This document shows, piece after piece, positions 27,745 to 36,452 of a stretch of 64,000 nucleotides of DNA. This DNA comes from Acinetobacter shaoyimingii (GTDB lineage: Bacteria; Pseudomonadota; Gammaproteobacteria; Pseudomonadales; Moraxellaceae). How positions within the stretch are numbered: position 1 is the first letter of the stretch; each line of letters starts with the position of its first letter. The notes under the pieces are model-generated. The model had not been told where the DNA came from. It saw only the letters and a program-made list of their open reading frames with translations, and made no database searches. Made by a program: the position numbers and the translations under genes. The stretch lies in assembly GCF_011578045.1 (NCBI RefSeq), contig NZ_CP049801.1, positions 1,736,001 through 1,800,000 on the forward strand. The letters run 5' to 3'.

Positions 27745-29067
27745 TTATTTTACTGATACTCGCCATACACTATTGCCAACATCGTCAGCGATAATCAAAG
27801 CACCCGTTTTATCTTCCGTTAAGCCAACTGGTGCACCAAACGATTCATTTTTCTCTTTGGAGTAAAATCCATCCACGACAGTGACAGGTTTGCCATTGGG
27901 TTTACCATCTTTAAATGGAATAAAAACAACATTGTACCCGACTGGATTTTTTTTGCCCCAGCTCCCATGATTACTCACAAAAGCGCCGTCTTTATACTGA
28001 CTGGTTAAATTGATGTTATCCGAAGTGAACAACAATCCTAAGGGCGCAACATGAGCACCTAATGAATAATCAGGTTTAATGGCTTTGGCAACTAAATCTG
28101 GACGTTCTGGTTTGACACGCGTATCAACATGTTGACCATAATAACTATATGGCCATCCATAAAAGCCTTTGTCTTGAACCGATGTCATATAATCTGGCAC
28201 TAAACTTTGCCCAATTTCATCACGTTCGTTCACAATAGCCCAAAGTTTTGCTGATTTTCTTTCCCACTGTAGACCTGTAGGATTTCGCAAACCACTTGCA
28301 TAAATTCGACTTGCACCAGTCTGTGTATCGACCTCTAAGATATTCGCTCGTCGATATTCAACAGCCTCTCCATTTTCAGTAATATTACTGTTTGAACCTA
28401 CACCGACATAAAGCTTGCTTCCATCAGGACTAGCTAATAATGCTTTGGTCCAATGATGATTCACTCGATCAGGTAAATCTGCCAATTCCACGCCCTGATC
28501 GGTGATTTGTGTCGCACCAGTTTGATAGGCATATTTCATAATATTATTGGTATTGGAAACGTATAAATTGTTTCCAATCAATTGAACCCCAAAAGGGGAA
28601 TTTAAATTGTCTAAAAAATTATATTTATTCCAATGACTAGCCTCATCTAACCTTAAGAGTGTAATTCTATTTCCGCCCTTGCCACCTTTACCAGACTGCC
28701 CCTTAATGACTTTTCCTGCAACAATTTGTTTAGGCGCAGTCAGCGCTTCAGAACCAGGACTATTGCCTTCAACAACGAGAATATCCCCATTGGGTAAAGT
28801 TAAAAGCGAGCGTGGATGTTCTAATTGAGCTGCAATTTTTTCGATTTTTAATCCTTTGGCAACGGTTGGACTTTGATTTTCTTTCCAACCAGTCCCCTTA
28901 GGAACATTTACAGGCGGTAAAATAAAGTTCTGTGGCGTTGGGAGCTTAGGATCTGATCCATACTGTTGTTGAGGATCAACCGTGGTGCCACTGTCACAAC
29001 CTACCAAGATCGAAGCAAACATTGACGTAAATAAGGCAGGAAGTAAGATTTGATTGAACATTTTCAT
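27745..29067 (-). CDS. PQQ-type glucose/sorbosone dehydrogenase-like lipoprotein
   Basis: The 440-residue protein has a lipoprotein signal (SILVGC, Cys about 24) and a six-bladed propeller of the soluble glucose/sorbosone dehydrogenase family: HPRSLLTLPNGDILVVEG, SPDGSKLYVGVGSNS, GLRNPTGLQW and GAPVGLTEDKTGALIIADD. It would oxidise a sugar or aldehyde in the periplasm with PQQ as cofactor. No PQQ biosynthesis genes are in the window and the actual substrate is unknown. Its start overlaps the stop of the upstream membrane gene by one base, so the two are co-translated. Confidence 0.85.
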   Translation of the reverse strand: MKMFNQILLPALFTSMFASILVGCDSGTTVDPQQQYGSDPKLPTPQNFILPPVNVPKGTGWKENQSPTVAKGLKIEKIAAQLEHPRSLLTLPNGDILVVEGNSPGSEALTAPKQIVAGKVIKGQSGKGGKGGNRITLLRLDEASHWNKYNFLDNLNSPFGVQLIGNNLYVSNTNNIMKYAYQTGATQITDQGVELADLPDRVNHHWTKALLASPDGSKLYVGVGSNSNITENGEAVEYRRANILEVDTQTGASRIYASGLRNPTGLQWERKSAKLWAIVNERDEIGQSLVPDYMTSVQDKGFYGWPYSYYGQHVDTRVKPERPDLVAKAIKPDYSLGAHVAPLGLLFTSDNINLTSQYKDGAFVSNHGSWGKKNPVGYNVVFIPFKDGKPNGKPVTVVDGFYSKEKNESFGAPVGLTEDKTGALIIADDVGNSVWRVSVK

Positions 29068-29504
29068 TAAAATTCACCTTCTGCATTTTGATTCAAAACA
29101 ATAGCCTGATAGAGATATGCGATAGCAATAAGGATAACGGTGATAGCCGATAAGACTAAACTTGTTGGTACAATGGCATAGGCATCACGTCCGTGAACAA
29201 ATGCGTTGAATGTTGCACTGATGATTGCAAAGCCATACATCCAGAACCCAAAAACATCTGCTTTTCTACTGTTTAAATGGGGTCTAAACCAAACATAAAA
29301 TAGATTGATAAATCTTGGGAGAATGGCGAAGAGTAATCCAAAGCTAATGACCCAACTGGCTGCTTTGGCCCAAAATATTTCAGCGGTATTCATATAGAAC
29401 AGATCAAACAATAAACCTGCAACAAAGAATCCAAACGGAATGGGATTAAATACTTTGTATATGGCGTATAAGATGCCTGATCGTCTTTCTAATTTTCTAT
29501 TCAT
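29067..29504 (-). CDS. DUF2231-type four-helix membrane protein
   Basis: The 145 residues contain four hydrophobic segments (about 20-40, 48-68, 85-105 and 115-138), with NPIPFGFFVAGLLFDL at the start matching DUF2231. Such proteins are often coded next to secreted sugar dehydrogenase-like proteins and may provide a haem or electron-transfer partner in the inner membrane, but this is inference. It is coupled to the downstream lipoprotein gene. Confidence 0.8.
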   Translation of the reverse strand: MNRKLERRSGILYAIYKVFNPIPFGFFVAGLLFDLFYMNTAEIFWAKAASWVISFGLLFAILPRFINLFYVWFRPHLNSRKADVFGFWMYGFAIISATFNAFVHGRDAYAIVPTSLVLSAITVILIAIAYLYQAIVLNQNAEGEF

Positions 29505-29620
29505 TTAGACCTCTGCTTGCAGATTAGATTGCTTTTTAAGCATCACTATTTTAAAAAGTATTAATAATCAATATTTTATATTTAACTTTATACGTATCTT
29601 CAAAATATACCGAAGCCAAA

Positions 29621-30490
29621 CTAAGGCAATGGTGTAAATTCTTGATCATCACCAACGGGGAGTTTCATTCGTTGTAAACGCCAATCTTCTTTGGCTTGCT
29701 CTAAACGCGCTTTTGAAGATGAGACAAAATTCCAATATAAGAATCTTTCACCAATCGGCTCACCACCCAATGCCATCACTTGAGATGCAATGTGTGCCTG
29801 AATCACAGCAGTTTCTCCCTGCTTCAGTACAGCCATTTGCCCTGGATGAATGACTTCACCATCTACACTGACCAAGCCACTGACGACATAGATAGCCCGC
29901 TCGGAATATTCATTTGAAAGGCTTTCTGTTGCGCCTGCATCCATTTCCCAGTGCATATAAAACAAGGGAGAAAAAGTTTTCACTGCTGCTTTCATTGAGC
30001 CAATTGATCCTGCAATGAGACGTCCACGGACGTCGTGATCATTCCAAGTCGGTAAATCTGCCCCTTCATGATGATAAAAAGCAGGTGCCGTTTCTTCATC
30101 TTCTATAGGTAAAGCCACCCACGTCTGAATGCCATGAATAAGATCTCCACCATGCGTTCGTGCATATTCAAAACGTTCTGAATGGGTAATTCCACTTCCT
30201 GCAACCATCCAATTGACTTCTCCTGGACGTATTTCTTGATGTACGCCCAAACTGTCACGATGCGTAGTTGTCCCATCAAATAAATACGTCACTGTAGATA
30301 AGCCAATATGCGGATGTGGACGAACATCAACGTCTTTGGATACATTTTCAGGTAAATCAACGGGTCCCATATGATCGAAAAAAATAAATGGTCCAACCAT
30401 AGGTTGCGTTCTAAAAGGCAGTAAACGACCAACCTCAAAACCGCCACCTAAGTCTTTAATTCGACGGTCTATGATGTACTGAACAGCCAT
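29621..30490 (-). CDS. Pirin-family bicupin protein
   Basis: The 289 residues form two cupin domains. The N-terminal one holds the iron-binding motif HPHIGLSTVTYLFDG, with further ligands in HRDSLGVHQEI. VNWMVAGSGITHSER is the pirin signature. Bacterial pirins include quercetin 2,3-dioxygenases and regulators of oxidative metabolism. It is read away from a long inverted repeat (30532-30586). A second pirin gene lies at 32.6 kb. Confidence 0.9.
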   Translation of the reverse strand: MAVQYIIDRRIKDLGGGFEVGRLLPFRTQPMVGPFIFFDHMGPVDLPENVSKDVDVRPHPHIGLSTVTYLFDGTTTHRDSLGVHQEIRPGEVNWMVAGSGITHSERFEYARTHGGDLIHGIQTWVALPIEDEETAPAFYHHEGADLPTWNDHDVRGRLIAGSIGSMKAAVKTFSPLFYMHWEMDAGATESLSNEYSERAIYVVSGLVSVDGEVIHPGQMAVLKQGETAVIQAHIASQVMALGGEPIGERFLYWNFVSSSKARLEQAKEDWRLQRMKLPVGDDQEFTPLP

Positions 30491-30531
30491 AGCAGTTATC
30501 CTTAATCAAGATTGAGCAATGCTTATGTGCT

Positions 30532-30586
30532 GGTGAGTCGAATTGATAACCTCGCCGCTAGCGTGGACTTATAAAATCGACTCACC
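30532..30586. repeat. 10-bp inverted repeat 42 nt upstream of the pirin gene
   Basis: GGTGAGTCGA (30532-30541) and TCGACTCACC (30577-30586) are perfect inverted copies separated by 35 nt, with a smaller dyad (CGCTAGCG) between them. It could be an operator, or a stem closing the 3' end of the upstream hydrolase transcript. No T-run supports termination. Confidence 0.5.
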
Positions 30587-30705
30587 AAAATAGATAGGTG
30601 TTTATTTCAAAAGCGAAAAATGTTGAAAGTTGTAAGTTTTTCAACGCTAACGCCTTCAAGATGATGTATTAATAAAAGTGAATGACGGGCAAATGCTTTT
30701 AAAGA

Positions 30706-31338
30706 TTATTGATTTGAACGACTTTGAGTTGCGTTCAAACTCGCATAAAGATTGGCATAATCTGGAATAGAATTGCCCAAGGTTTCAGAAAGACCATCGA
30801 CTTGATTGCGTAAATCGCGTTGTAATTCACCAGCAACAGCAAACCATGAAATTAACTGTGCTCCTGCTTGCTGCATGCGCCCCCAAGCTGAATAACGGGT
30901 AATTTCATTGAACGTGCCAGATGCATCTGTCACCACAAACACTTCATAGCCTGCGTTTAATGCACACAGCGCTGGAAATGCTACACAGACTTCCGTCACA
31001 ACACCTGCAATAATCAGCTGCTTTTTCCCTGTCGCTTTTACCGCTTTGACAAAGTCTTCATTGTCCCAAGCGTTAATTTGTCCTGGACGCGCGATATAAG
31101 GTGCATCTGGAAATAAAGCTTTAAGTTCAGGAATCAGTGGACCATTAGGACCTTGTTCAAAACTGGTGGTCAAAATGGTGGGCAATTTAAAAGCTTTTGC
31201 TAAACCTGCTAAGGCTAAAACATCATTTTTAAATTTTTCAGGCGGGATATCACGAACAAGTGAAAATAAACCAGCTTGATGATCAACTAGTAAAACCGCT
31301 ACATCGTCTTTATCTATACGTTGATATAAATCTTTCAT
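30706..31338 (-). CDS. Isochorismatase-family cysteine hydrolase (YcaC-like)
   Basis: The protein is 210 residues from the ATG at 31336-31338 (MKDLYQRIDKDD). The longer frame to 31398 lacks a good site. The catalytic triad is visible: Asp in LLVDHQAGL, Lys near AVKATGKKQ and Cys in TEVCVAFPAL (about 118), with the family cis-peptide before it. YcaC-type hydrolases are octameric and of unclear substrate. It lies between the two pirins. Confidence 0.88.
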   Translation of the reverse strand: MKDLYQRIDKDDVAVLLVDHQAGLFSLVRDIPPEKFKNDVLALAGLAKAFKLPTILTTSFEQGPNGPLIPELKALFPDAPYIARPGQINAWDNEDFVKAVKATGKKQLIIAGVVTEVCVAFPALCALNAGYEVFVVTDASGTFNEITRYSAWGRMQQAGAQLISWFAVAGELQRDLRNQVDGLSETLGNSIPDYANLYASLNATQSRSNQ

Positions 31339-31563
31339 TTCATTTTTCCAATAGTATATTTTAATAAATTCTGTAAATGCTTTAAATATAAAAATCACAT
31401 CGACATTATATTTTTAGATTTGTTTAAAAAAATATTCAACAAAAAAATAATTATTTTATATGTTTTATTGTTAACCAAATTTTATATCGTTTAATTAAAA
31501 TGTATGATTCAAGCTCAAAATAAACAGCACATTAATTCACAATAATCAACGAGGTTTTTAAAA

Positions 31564-31989
31564 ATGTTAAATACAATTCGATATCTTAATCTGAGTAAAA
31601 TCAATCCATTATTACTGCTCGTGTCGAGAGTGCTTTTGGTAATCCTTTTTATTGTTTCAGGACTACCCAAAATGATGAATTTTGAGAGTACTGTCCAATA
31701 TATGACTTCCCTTCACACCCCACTACCATGGCTTGCAGCTGCTATTGCAGTTTTTATGGAAGTTATTGTTTCTATATTGATTATTGTAGGTTTTTACACA
31801 CGGCCTTTAGCATTAATCTTTGCTGCATATACCTTAGGCACAGCTTTAATTGGTCATGCATATTGGACCATGACAGGTGCTGATATGGCTGGAAATATGA
31901 TCCATTTTTATAAAAATATCAGTATCATCGGCGGTTTTTTATTATTGGCGATTACTGGCCCAGGAAGAATATCTTTAGATAAAAATTAA
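31564..31989 (+). CDS. DoxX-family membrane protein
   Basis: At 141 residues, four hydrophobic helices and the DoxX signature region ([39 protein letters not shown]) are present. DoxX proteins are quinone-linked membrane subunits implicated in redox and oxidative-stress responses. ATG at 31564 follows GAGG (31551-31554) at 9-nt spacing. It is divergent from the isochorismatase-family gene, with 225 nt between them. Confidence 0.88.
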   Translation: MLNTIRYLNLSKINPLLLLVSRVLLVILFIVSGLPKMMNFESTVQYMTSLHTPLPWLAAAIAVFMEVIVSILIIVGFYTRPLALIFAAYTLGTALIGHAYWTMTGADMAGNMIHFYKNISIIGGFLLLAITGPGRISLDKN

Positions 31990-32587
31990 CACCATAATTT
32001 AGGTTTAATTCTCAATCTTCTTCATATGATATAAGTTATTTTTGAAATTTTGGGTGTGTATAAATTTATATAACACCCAAAACAATTTATTTAAATAAAT
32101 ACAACCAAATAATTTAGATTAAGATTATTATTTATATTAAATAAAATTTAATTATAATATTATTTACACTATAACATTAATAAATAATATTTATTATCTA
32201 TATTCTATTTGAAAGACTTTCAAATAGAATTTGGAAATAAAGCACTCTGTAATTTTGGTTATTTTTATCGCTTTATTGATCCCTTTACCCTCTATTTTTA
32301 ACTTGTATTTTATCTTAGGCACTGCGGTACGTTTTATAAAAATATTGATAAGCTTTTAATTTTTATAATATTTAAATACTTCTGATGAATAAAAAAGAAT
32401 AAAGCGTCATAGTAACTGTTTCGCCAAGTTCAATATTGCGCTAGCAAAAAAATGAAGCTGGCATCACAAATTTTCATCGTTCTAAAAATAAAACGTAGCT
32501 TACAGTTGATGCCTTTGAAAACCTACATCCTAAAGCACACACTGAAGCCATCTGATCATATTGATTAAAGTTTACGAGGAAATAAGA
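31990..32587. other. 598-nt AT-rich gap with a strong hairpin
   Basis: Apart from the hairpin at 32202-32230 (listed separately) the stretch shows no supported gene. A 39-codon ATG frame near 32452-32571 lacks a ribosome-binding site and family resemblance. 32060-32200 is extremely AT-rich, consistent with promoter or horizontally acquired DNA. Confidence 0.6.
32202..32230. repeat. Perfect 13-bp hairpin without a T-run
   Basis: ATTCTATTTGAAA (32202-32214), loop GAC, TTTCAAATAGAAT (32218-32230). It is 213 nt past DoxX and 358 nt before the second pirin. Without a T-tract it is more likely a protein-binding dyad or a transcript-stabilising stem than a terminator. Confidence 0.7.
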
Positions 32588-33475
32588 ATGTCAAAATCTC
32601 CTACGCTTCATCGTGAAATTGTTTGGCGTACTAAAGGTCATCGCGGTGGTCCAATTACTCGCCTTATGAGTCCATCTGATTTAGGAAAAGTGGTTAAACC
32701 TTTTGTATTCCTAGATATCTTTGATACAGGCAATACAAATGTAAATGCTTTACAAGGTATGCCTATTCATCCGCACTCTGGCGTGGCTACTGTAACGGTA
32801 TTTACGGAAGGTGCAATGCACTACAATGATCCAAATTCTGGAACAGGTTTGATTGGTTATGGCGGTGTAGAGTGGATGCGTTCAGGACATGGTATTTGGC
32901 ATGGCAAAGAACTCTTTCCGGCAGATGTTGAACGCATTCAAGGTTTTCAGCTCTGGTTATCTTTACCTGAGGAGCTTGAGTTGAGTCAGCCTGAGAGTTT
33001 TTATCTTGAAGAAGATAAAATTTCGCAAACTGGTCCAGCGAAAGTCATTGTAGGTGAATATGAAGGTGTGAAAAGTCCATTACCGACTCCAGATGATGTT
33101 AACTATTTACTGGTTCGTCTTCAACCTGGTGAACGCTGGACATATCAACCGCCTAAAGGACATTCTGTAGGTTGGATGGCAATTGCCAAAGGTAATGTTG
33201 CAAGTAGTGATGAGAGCATTCATTCAGGTGAAATGATTGTATTTTCGCAAGAGGAAACTGCAATTGAAATTGTTGCTGATAAAAATGGTGAAGCGATATT
33301 TGTATTGGGTTCAGCCGTTCCCCATCCGCATGATTTACATTTAGGTTATTATTCAGTACATACTTCACAAGAAGCCTTGAACAAGGGTGAAGCACGTATT
33401 GTTGAATTAAAGAAAAAGTTAGATGAAGCAGGTGATCGTCAGACTCAAACTGGTAATGTCCCTGTGTTTCATTAA
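32588..33475 (+). CDS. Second pirin-family protein
   Basis: The protein is 295 residues from the ATG at 32588, with GAGGAA 6 nt upstream. The cupin iron motif is HPHSGVATVTVFTEG, and GGVEWMRSGHGIWHGKEL corresponds to the pirin signature. It belongs to a different pirin subgroup from the 29.6-kb gene (low similarity outside the motifs), with a C-terminal extension ending TQTGNVPVFH. It is probably a metal-dependent oxygenase or redox-responsive protein. It is monocistronic with a terminator at 33509. Confidence 0.9.
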   Translation: MSKSPTLHREIVWRTKGHRGGPITRLMSPSDLGKVVKPFVFLDIFDTGNTNVNALQGMPIHPHSGVATVTVFTEGAMHYNDPNSGTGLIGYGGVEWMRSGHGIWHGKELFPADVERIQGFQLWLSLPEELELSQPESFYLEEDKISQTGPAKVIVGEYEGVKSPLPTPDDVNYLLVRLQPGERWTYQPPKGHSVGWMAIAKGNVASSDESIHSGEMIVFSQEETAIEIVADKNGEAIFVLGSAVPHPHDLHLGYYSVHTSQEALNKGEARIVELKKKLDEAGDRQTQTGNVPVFH

Positions 33476-33508
33476 TTCAATTGAATATTTAAATGTATAT
33501 CAAATAGA

Positions 33509-33545
33509 TACCAGAGCTTTCTAATTTGAAGGCTCTTGGTTTTTA
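33509..33545 (+). terminator. Terminator of the second pirin gene
   Basis: ACCAGAGCTTTC and GAAGGCTCTTGGT pair with one bulge, followed by TTTTT (33541-33544). It lies 33 nt after the stop. Confidence 0.65.
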
Positions 33546-33626
33546 TGGTAGCTCACCTTATGAATCTATTCCTCATAGTTAATAAGGCAATTTATTATCC
33601 GATATTCACGTTAAGTTAAGAATTAT

Positions 33627-34127
33627 TTATGAATTTTTATTACAAACATAACGTTTATGAATTGAGTTTATAAAGCTTATATTCCAAAGATCTGGTAATT
33701 GCTTGAGTGTCTGACCTTCTCCCAAGTTAAAAGAATATTTAATATCCAAAGGTGGGACAATTTCCAATTGATTTAATTTTGAATCACAATAAATATACGC
33801 ATCTTTGTATTTATTTAAAAATTTCCAACCTTTATTTTGCATTTTAATTTTAATAGTATCAAGATACTCTTGATTGGATAAACCATCAACTTTTAATTGA
33901 AAAATTAATCTATTAGCATTGTAGGTAGCATAGTATTCCTCTTCTATCAAGTTATTACCAAATATAAAATTCGCATCATTAATAAATTTATTTTTAATAC
34001 CTTTTTCATTTTTTATATTATTGGGTGCTGAAATTCTTTCATTATTACTTACGCGATATTCACAGCCTATTGTAAATACACTACATAAAATTAATGAAAT
34101 AATTTTAAAACTATTTGAGCTAATCAT
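33627..34127 (-). CDS. Putative immunity lipoprotein for the adjacent Rhs toxin tail
   Basis: The protein is 166 residues from the ATG at 34125-34127, with AGGAG 6 nt upstream. The ORF extends further but then overlaps the toxin tail. A lipobox (FTIGC, Cys about 19) predicts a membrane-anchored periplasmic protein. The body has the pattern K-x3-GWKFLNKYKDAYIYC, which recurs in the broken gene at 39976-40487 (KNGWTMVEKNEYGELYC), so both belong to one family. Its place directly after an Rhs tail is that of an immunity gene, and the lipoprotein signal implies a toxin acting in the periplasm. Confidence 0.6.
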   Translation of the reverse strand: MISSNSFKIISLILCSVFTIGCEYRVSNNERISAPNNIKNEKGIKNKFINDANFIFGNNLIEEEYYATYNANRLIFQLKVDGLSNQEYLDTIKIKMQNKGWKFLNKYKDAYIYCDSKLNQLEIVPPLDIKYSFNLGEGQTLKQLPDLWNISFINSIHKRYVCNKNS

Positions 34128-34167
34128 TTTAACTCCTGCCGATTGCAACATATATTTTCTGTCCAGT

Positions 34168-34803
34168 TTATTTTTTTGATGTAACATCAACAGCATCTAA
34201 TAATGTCTTAACACTGACAGTGCCACCTACTCCATGTCCACACCTGAAGTTCCAACCCCAAATTCAGTTGGCCAAGCTCCATTAATAGGACTTTGCTTGT
34301 TTACTAGTGGCTTTACATAATTGCCAACTAATCCATAAGCACCACTACCGACGGAAATAGATGCTCCACTAACAAATTCATTTGTTATTTCACCCATAGT
34401 CATTTTAGACTTTGTTCGACTTGGAATATTATGAATGTGCCCACCGACGAAACTTGCTCCAGCAAGGTCTTTAGAACTTACCTGCTTTCCAGAAGCTGTA
34501 GATATTGCAACGGGTACTAAAATTGAGTCTTTATTACCACTAATATAGTATTCATTAGTCCACATGTTTTTTACAAAACCTACACCAACAGCAAGTGCAC
34601 CGACACTGCAAGTAACATAATCAAACAGTGGAGGAACATTTATCTTACATGCTGCTCCTGTCTCCGAATAGGAATCATAATTTCGTTGAGTTTGATAGGC
34701 AATTCCAGATTGAGCAGATGATGGTATTCCATACATTTCACCAAAATTAAATGACTGTAATCCTTTCGGGTCTATCCAAAGATTTGGATTTATAACATAG
34801 CTT
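34168..34803 (-). pseudogene. Rhs toxin tail, module A (unknown toxin type), frameshifted end
   Basis: The frame continues from the Rhs-core ending NPNLWIDPKGL into a tail of about 180 residues (SFNFGEMYGIPSSAQSG..., then VGGHIHNIPSRTKSK). It stops at 34227. A shift of one base restores a Gly-rich ending (GHGVGGTVSVKTLL...) to a stop at 34168, next to the immunity gene, so the extreme C-terminus is probably frameshifted. An in-frame TAA upstream of SYVINP also cuts it from its core. The toxin family is not recognised. Confidence 0.55.
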
Positions 34804-35145
34804 TAATTATTGGATCCACCATCAATGTCAATCGAATCTTTACTCAGATACCTTGCCATTAAAGGCTCATAATATCTATATCGATTATAATGTAGTCCTG
34901 TTTCCTCATCCTTGCGCTTCACACTAAGCAGTGCTTAGTCTTTGCTCATGTACCTTGGAAAAAGATATCAATTTGATGAAACCTTGATAACCTGCTTGGA
35001 GTAACGGCACAAAACGATTCGGCTCATACACATAGTGCTTTGTATAACTATTTTGAGCATCTGGATCTTGTCGAGACTCCCAATGCATCAAATTACCATC
35101 CCAACCAAATAAGGTTAGGTGCTGGTGGATTTTTTTATAAAAATC
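34804..35145 (-). pseudogene. Degenerate Rhs core fragment, module A
   Basis: All reading frames are broken, but the minus-strand DNA closely follows the end of the intact Rhs gene (corresponding to 41.7-42.2 kb), through YEPLMARYLSKD, TGLHYNRYRYY and LFGWDGN-like stretches. A deletion removes the segment between TKHYVYEPNRF... and DIRFQG, and a 41-nt palindromic element (34910-34950) replaces the codons for QYYD. Confidence 0.8.
34910..34950 (-). repeat. 41-nt palindromic element, copy 1
   Basis: It has a head CCTTGCG, a central perfect stem ACTAAGC/GCTTAGT with loop AGT, and a tail CTCATG (plus-strand reading). It replaces the 9 nt ATAATATTG of the intact Rhs sequence. It is 36/41 identical to copy 2 at 58094-58134. 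Four of the five differences form two compensating base-pair changes in the stem. It resembles REP-type elements, but I cannot name the family. Confidence 0.8.
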
Positions 35146-35177
35146 CTAGGAAGAACCATGTTGAATAAGTGATCTGA

Positions 35178-35316
35178 CCCAATTATTATGAAAATCATGC
35201 ACGTGTAGCCATGTTAAGTAAATTCATAGAATTAGGTCGAGCTAATACTCAAATTGTCGCTTGAATTTACGCAACTTAGGAAAGATCTGTCTCTAAAACC
35301 TTTATTCAACAAAGCC
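35178..35316 (+). mobile_element. 3' remnant of an IS5-family insertion sequence
   Basis: A frame ending at 35264 reads NHARVAMLSKFIELGRANTQ, the C-terminus typical of IS5-group transposases, followed by a terminal-repeat-like end (GGCTTTGTTGAATAAAGG on the minus strand, about 35298-35316). The rest of the element is missing. A homologous scar lies at 40499-40683. Confidence 0.75.
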
Positions 35317-35387
35317 ATTAAAATACAATAATGAAATTAAAGATGAATCGATAACACTTTACCACCAAAATATGAACTACGTTTAAA

Positions 35388-35846
35388 TCAAAGTTCGCAA
35401 TCTTCTTTTATATTATGACAATAAGGATATAAATCACTATAATCAAAATCCTTCCAATACTCATCAATTATAATTTCATTTAATTTAACATATTTTTCAT
35501 CTTTAATTTTATATATTGCCTCTTTATAACCTAATTCAGCCGATTTTTGCAAAAAAAATGAAGCCATCTTAGGCTTATTAATACTCAAAAAAAATAAAAA
35601 TTGATTATATTCTACTTTACCTAGCTCAGAGAAACTCTCTAACTCACTTCTTTGTTGCCAAATATTCGCTTTAATTAAATCAATATCTACTCCATATGCT
35701 TTACCATAAGTATATGATTTTGAAATTAATTTCATAGATTTTTTATCGTTTTTTAAAACATATGGATACAGATAACCATATGCTTCAGGATATTTATTTT
35801 CTTTTATCAAAGAAACAAATTTGGTATAATGCTCATTTTCTTTCAT
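35388..35846 (-). CDS. Sel1-repeat-like immunity candidate for the Tlde1-like tail
   Basis: At 152 residues, it is helical with Sel1-like repeat features (SKSYTYGKAYGVDIDLIKANIWQQRSE). It is encoded immediately after an L,D-transpeptidase-like toxin tail. The ATG at 35844-35846 overlaps the stop of a 29-codon signal-peptide-like ORF (35843-35932). One extra A in the preceding A5 run would fuse the two into a secreted Sel1-type protein, as expected for immunity to a periplasmic peptidoglycan enzyme. As read here it lacks its own export signal. Confidence 0.6.
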   Translation of the reverse strand: MKENEHYTKFVSLIKENKYPEAYGYLYPYVLKNDKKSMKLISKSYTYGKAYGVDIDLIKANIWQQRSELESFSELGKVEYNQFLFFLSINKPKMASFFLQKSAELGYKEAIYKIKDEKYVKLNEIIIDEYWKDFDYSDLYPYCHNIKEDCEL

Positions 35847-35932
35847 ATTTTTCTTATAGAGATATAATTTGTAAGAAAAAATGAAAGAACCAAACAGATA
35901 AATATTATTAACATTTTAAAAAAAAGATTCAT
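35843..35932 (-). CDS. Signal-peptide-like 29-residue ORF, probable 5' part of the immunity gene
   Basis: ATG at 35930-35932, one base after the toxin-tail stop. The sequence begins MNLFFKMLIIFICLVLSFFL, a textbook signal peptide or membrane anchor. The stop TGA at 35843-35845 overlaps the ATG of the Sel1-like ORF. Best explained as the 5' end of the same gene, separated by a 1-nt deletion or slippage in an A-run (35849-35853). Confidence 0.55.
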   Translation of the reverse strand: MNLFFKMLIIFICLVLSFFLTNYISIRKI

Positions 35933-35933
35933 A

Positions 35934-36452
35934 TTATTTTTCAACCTTCATTTTAACCTTCATTCCATTTAACATCTTTCTAAGTTCCACAAATTTTTCT
36001 ACAGCCACTTTATCTGCGGCTGGTACTGTTATACACCCCTCTGAAACAGAACCTAAATGAAGAAAGAAAGAGTTTCTTTTCCTAAAAATTCTAGTTAATT
36101 TCCCTTCATCCAACCACCAAGAACCACCATATTTTTCAGGTAAATACACCATATCATAGGTTCCTGGCAATACAGACCCAATGCTGGCTTTTTCTAAACA
36201 AATATCATCAGAATCATTAGCACACCACCCCTGCCCAGAAAAAATACCATTTTTAGAGTTTATATTTATCACTTGTACTGTTGAATTTATACCATCTATT
36301 CCAATTGAATTTATTGATTTCTTAATACAAGTTAAATCTCTTGCTTTAATTTTATATGTACATTCAGCAGATGTATAAATGCCATTTAATCCCAACGGAT
36401 CAACCCATTGATTTGGGTCACTGACATAAACTGAATTATTCGATCCACCCAA
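35934..36452 (-). CDS. Rhs C-terminal tail with Tlde1-like L,D-transpeptidase toxin, module B
   Basis: The 172-residue open frame starts in the conserved Rhs terminus (SDPNQWVDPLGLN, res 11-23) and runs into a tail of about 150 residues. RNSFFLHLGSVSEGCITVP (His132, Cys140) matches the H-x-n-S-x-GC catalytic motif of L,D-transpeptidase-like proteins such as the type VI effector Tlde1 (DUF2778), which modifies peptidoglycan stems in the target periplasm. The tail is intact but its Rhs core is a pseudogene, so it is an orphan toxin module that could be restored by recombination. Confidence 0.7.
   Translation of the reverse strand: MGGSNNSVYVSDPNQWVDPLGLNGIYTSAECTYKIKARDLTCIKKSINSIGIDGINSTVQVININSKNGIFSGQGWCANDSDDICLEKASIGSVLPGTYDMVYLPEKYGGSWWLDEGKLTRIFRKRNSFFLHLGSVSEGCITVPAADKVAVEKFVELRKMLNGMKVKMKVEK

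Noticed and set aside
32452..32571. 39-codon ORF before the second pirin
   Set aside because: No ribosome-binding site, no recognisable composition or domain, and it ends just before the real start region.
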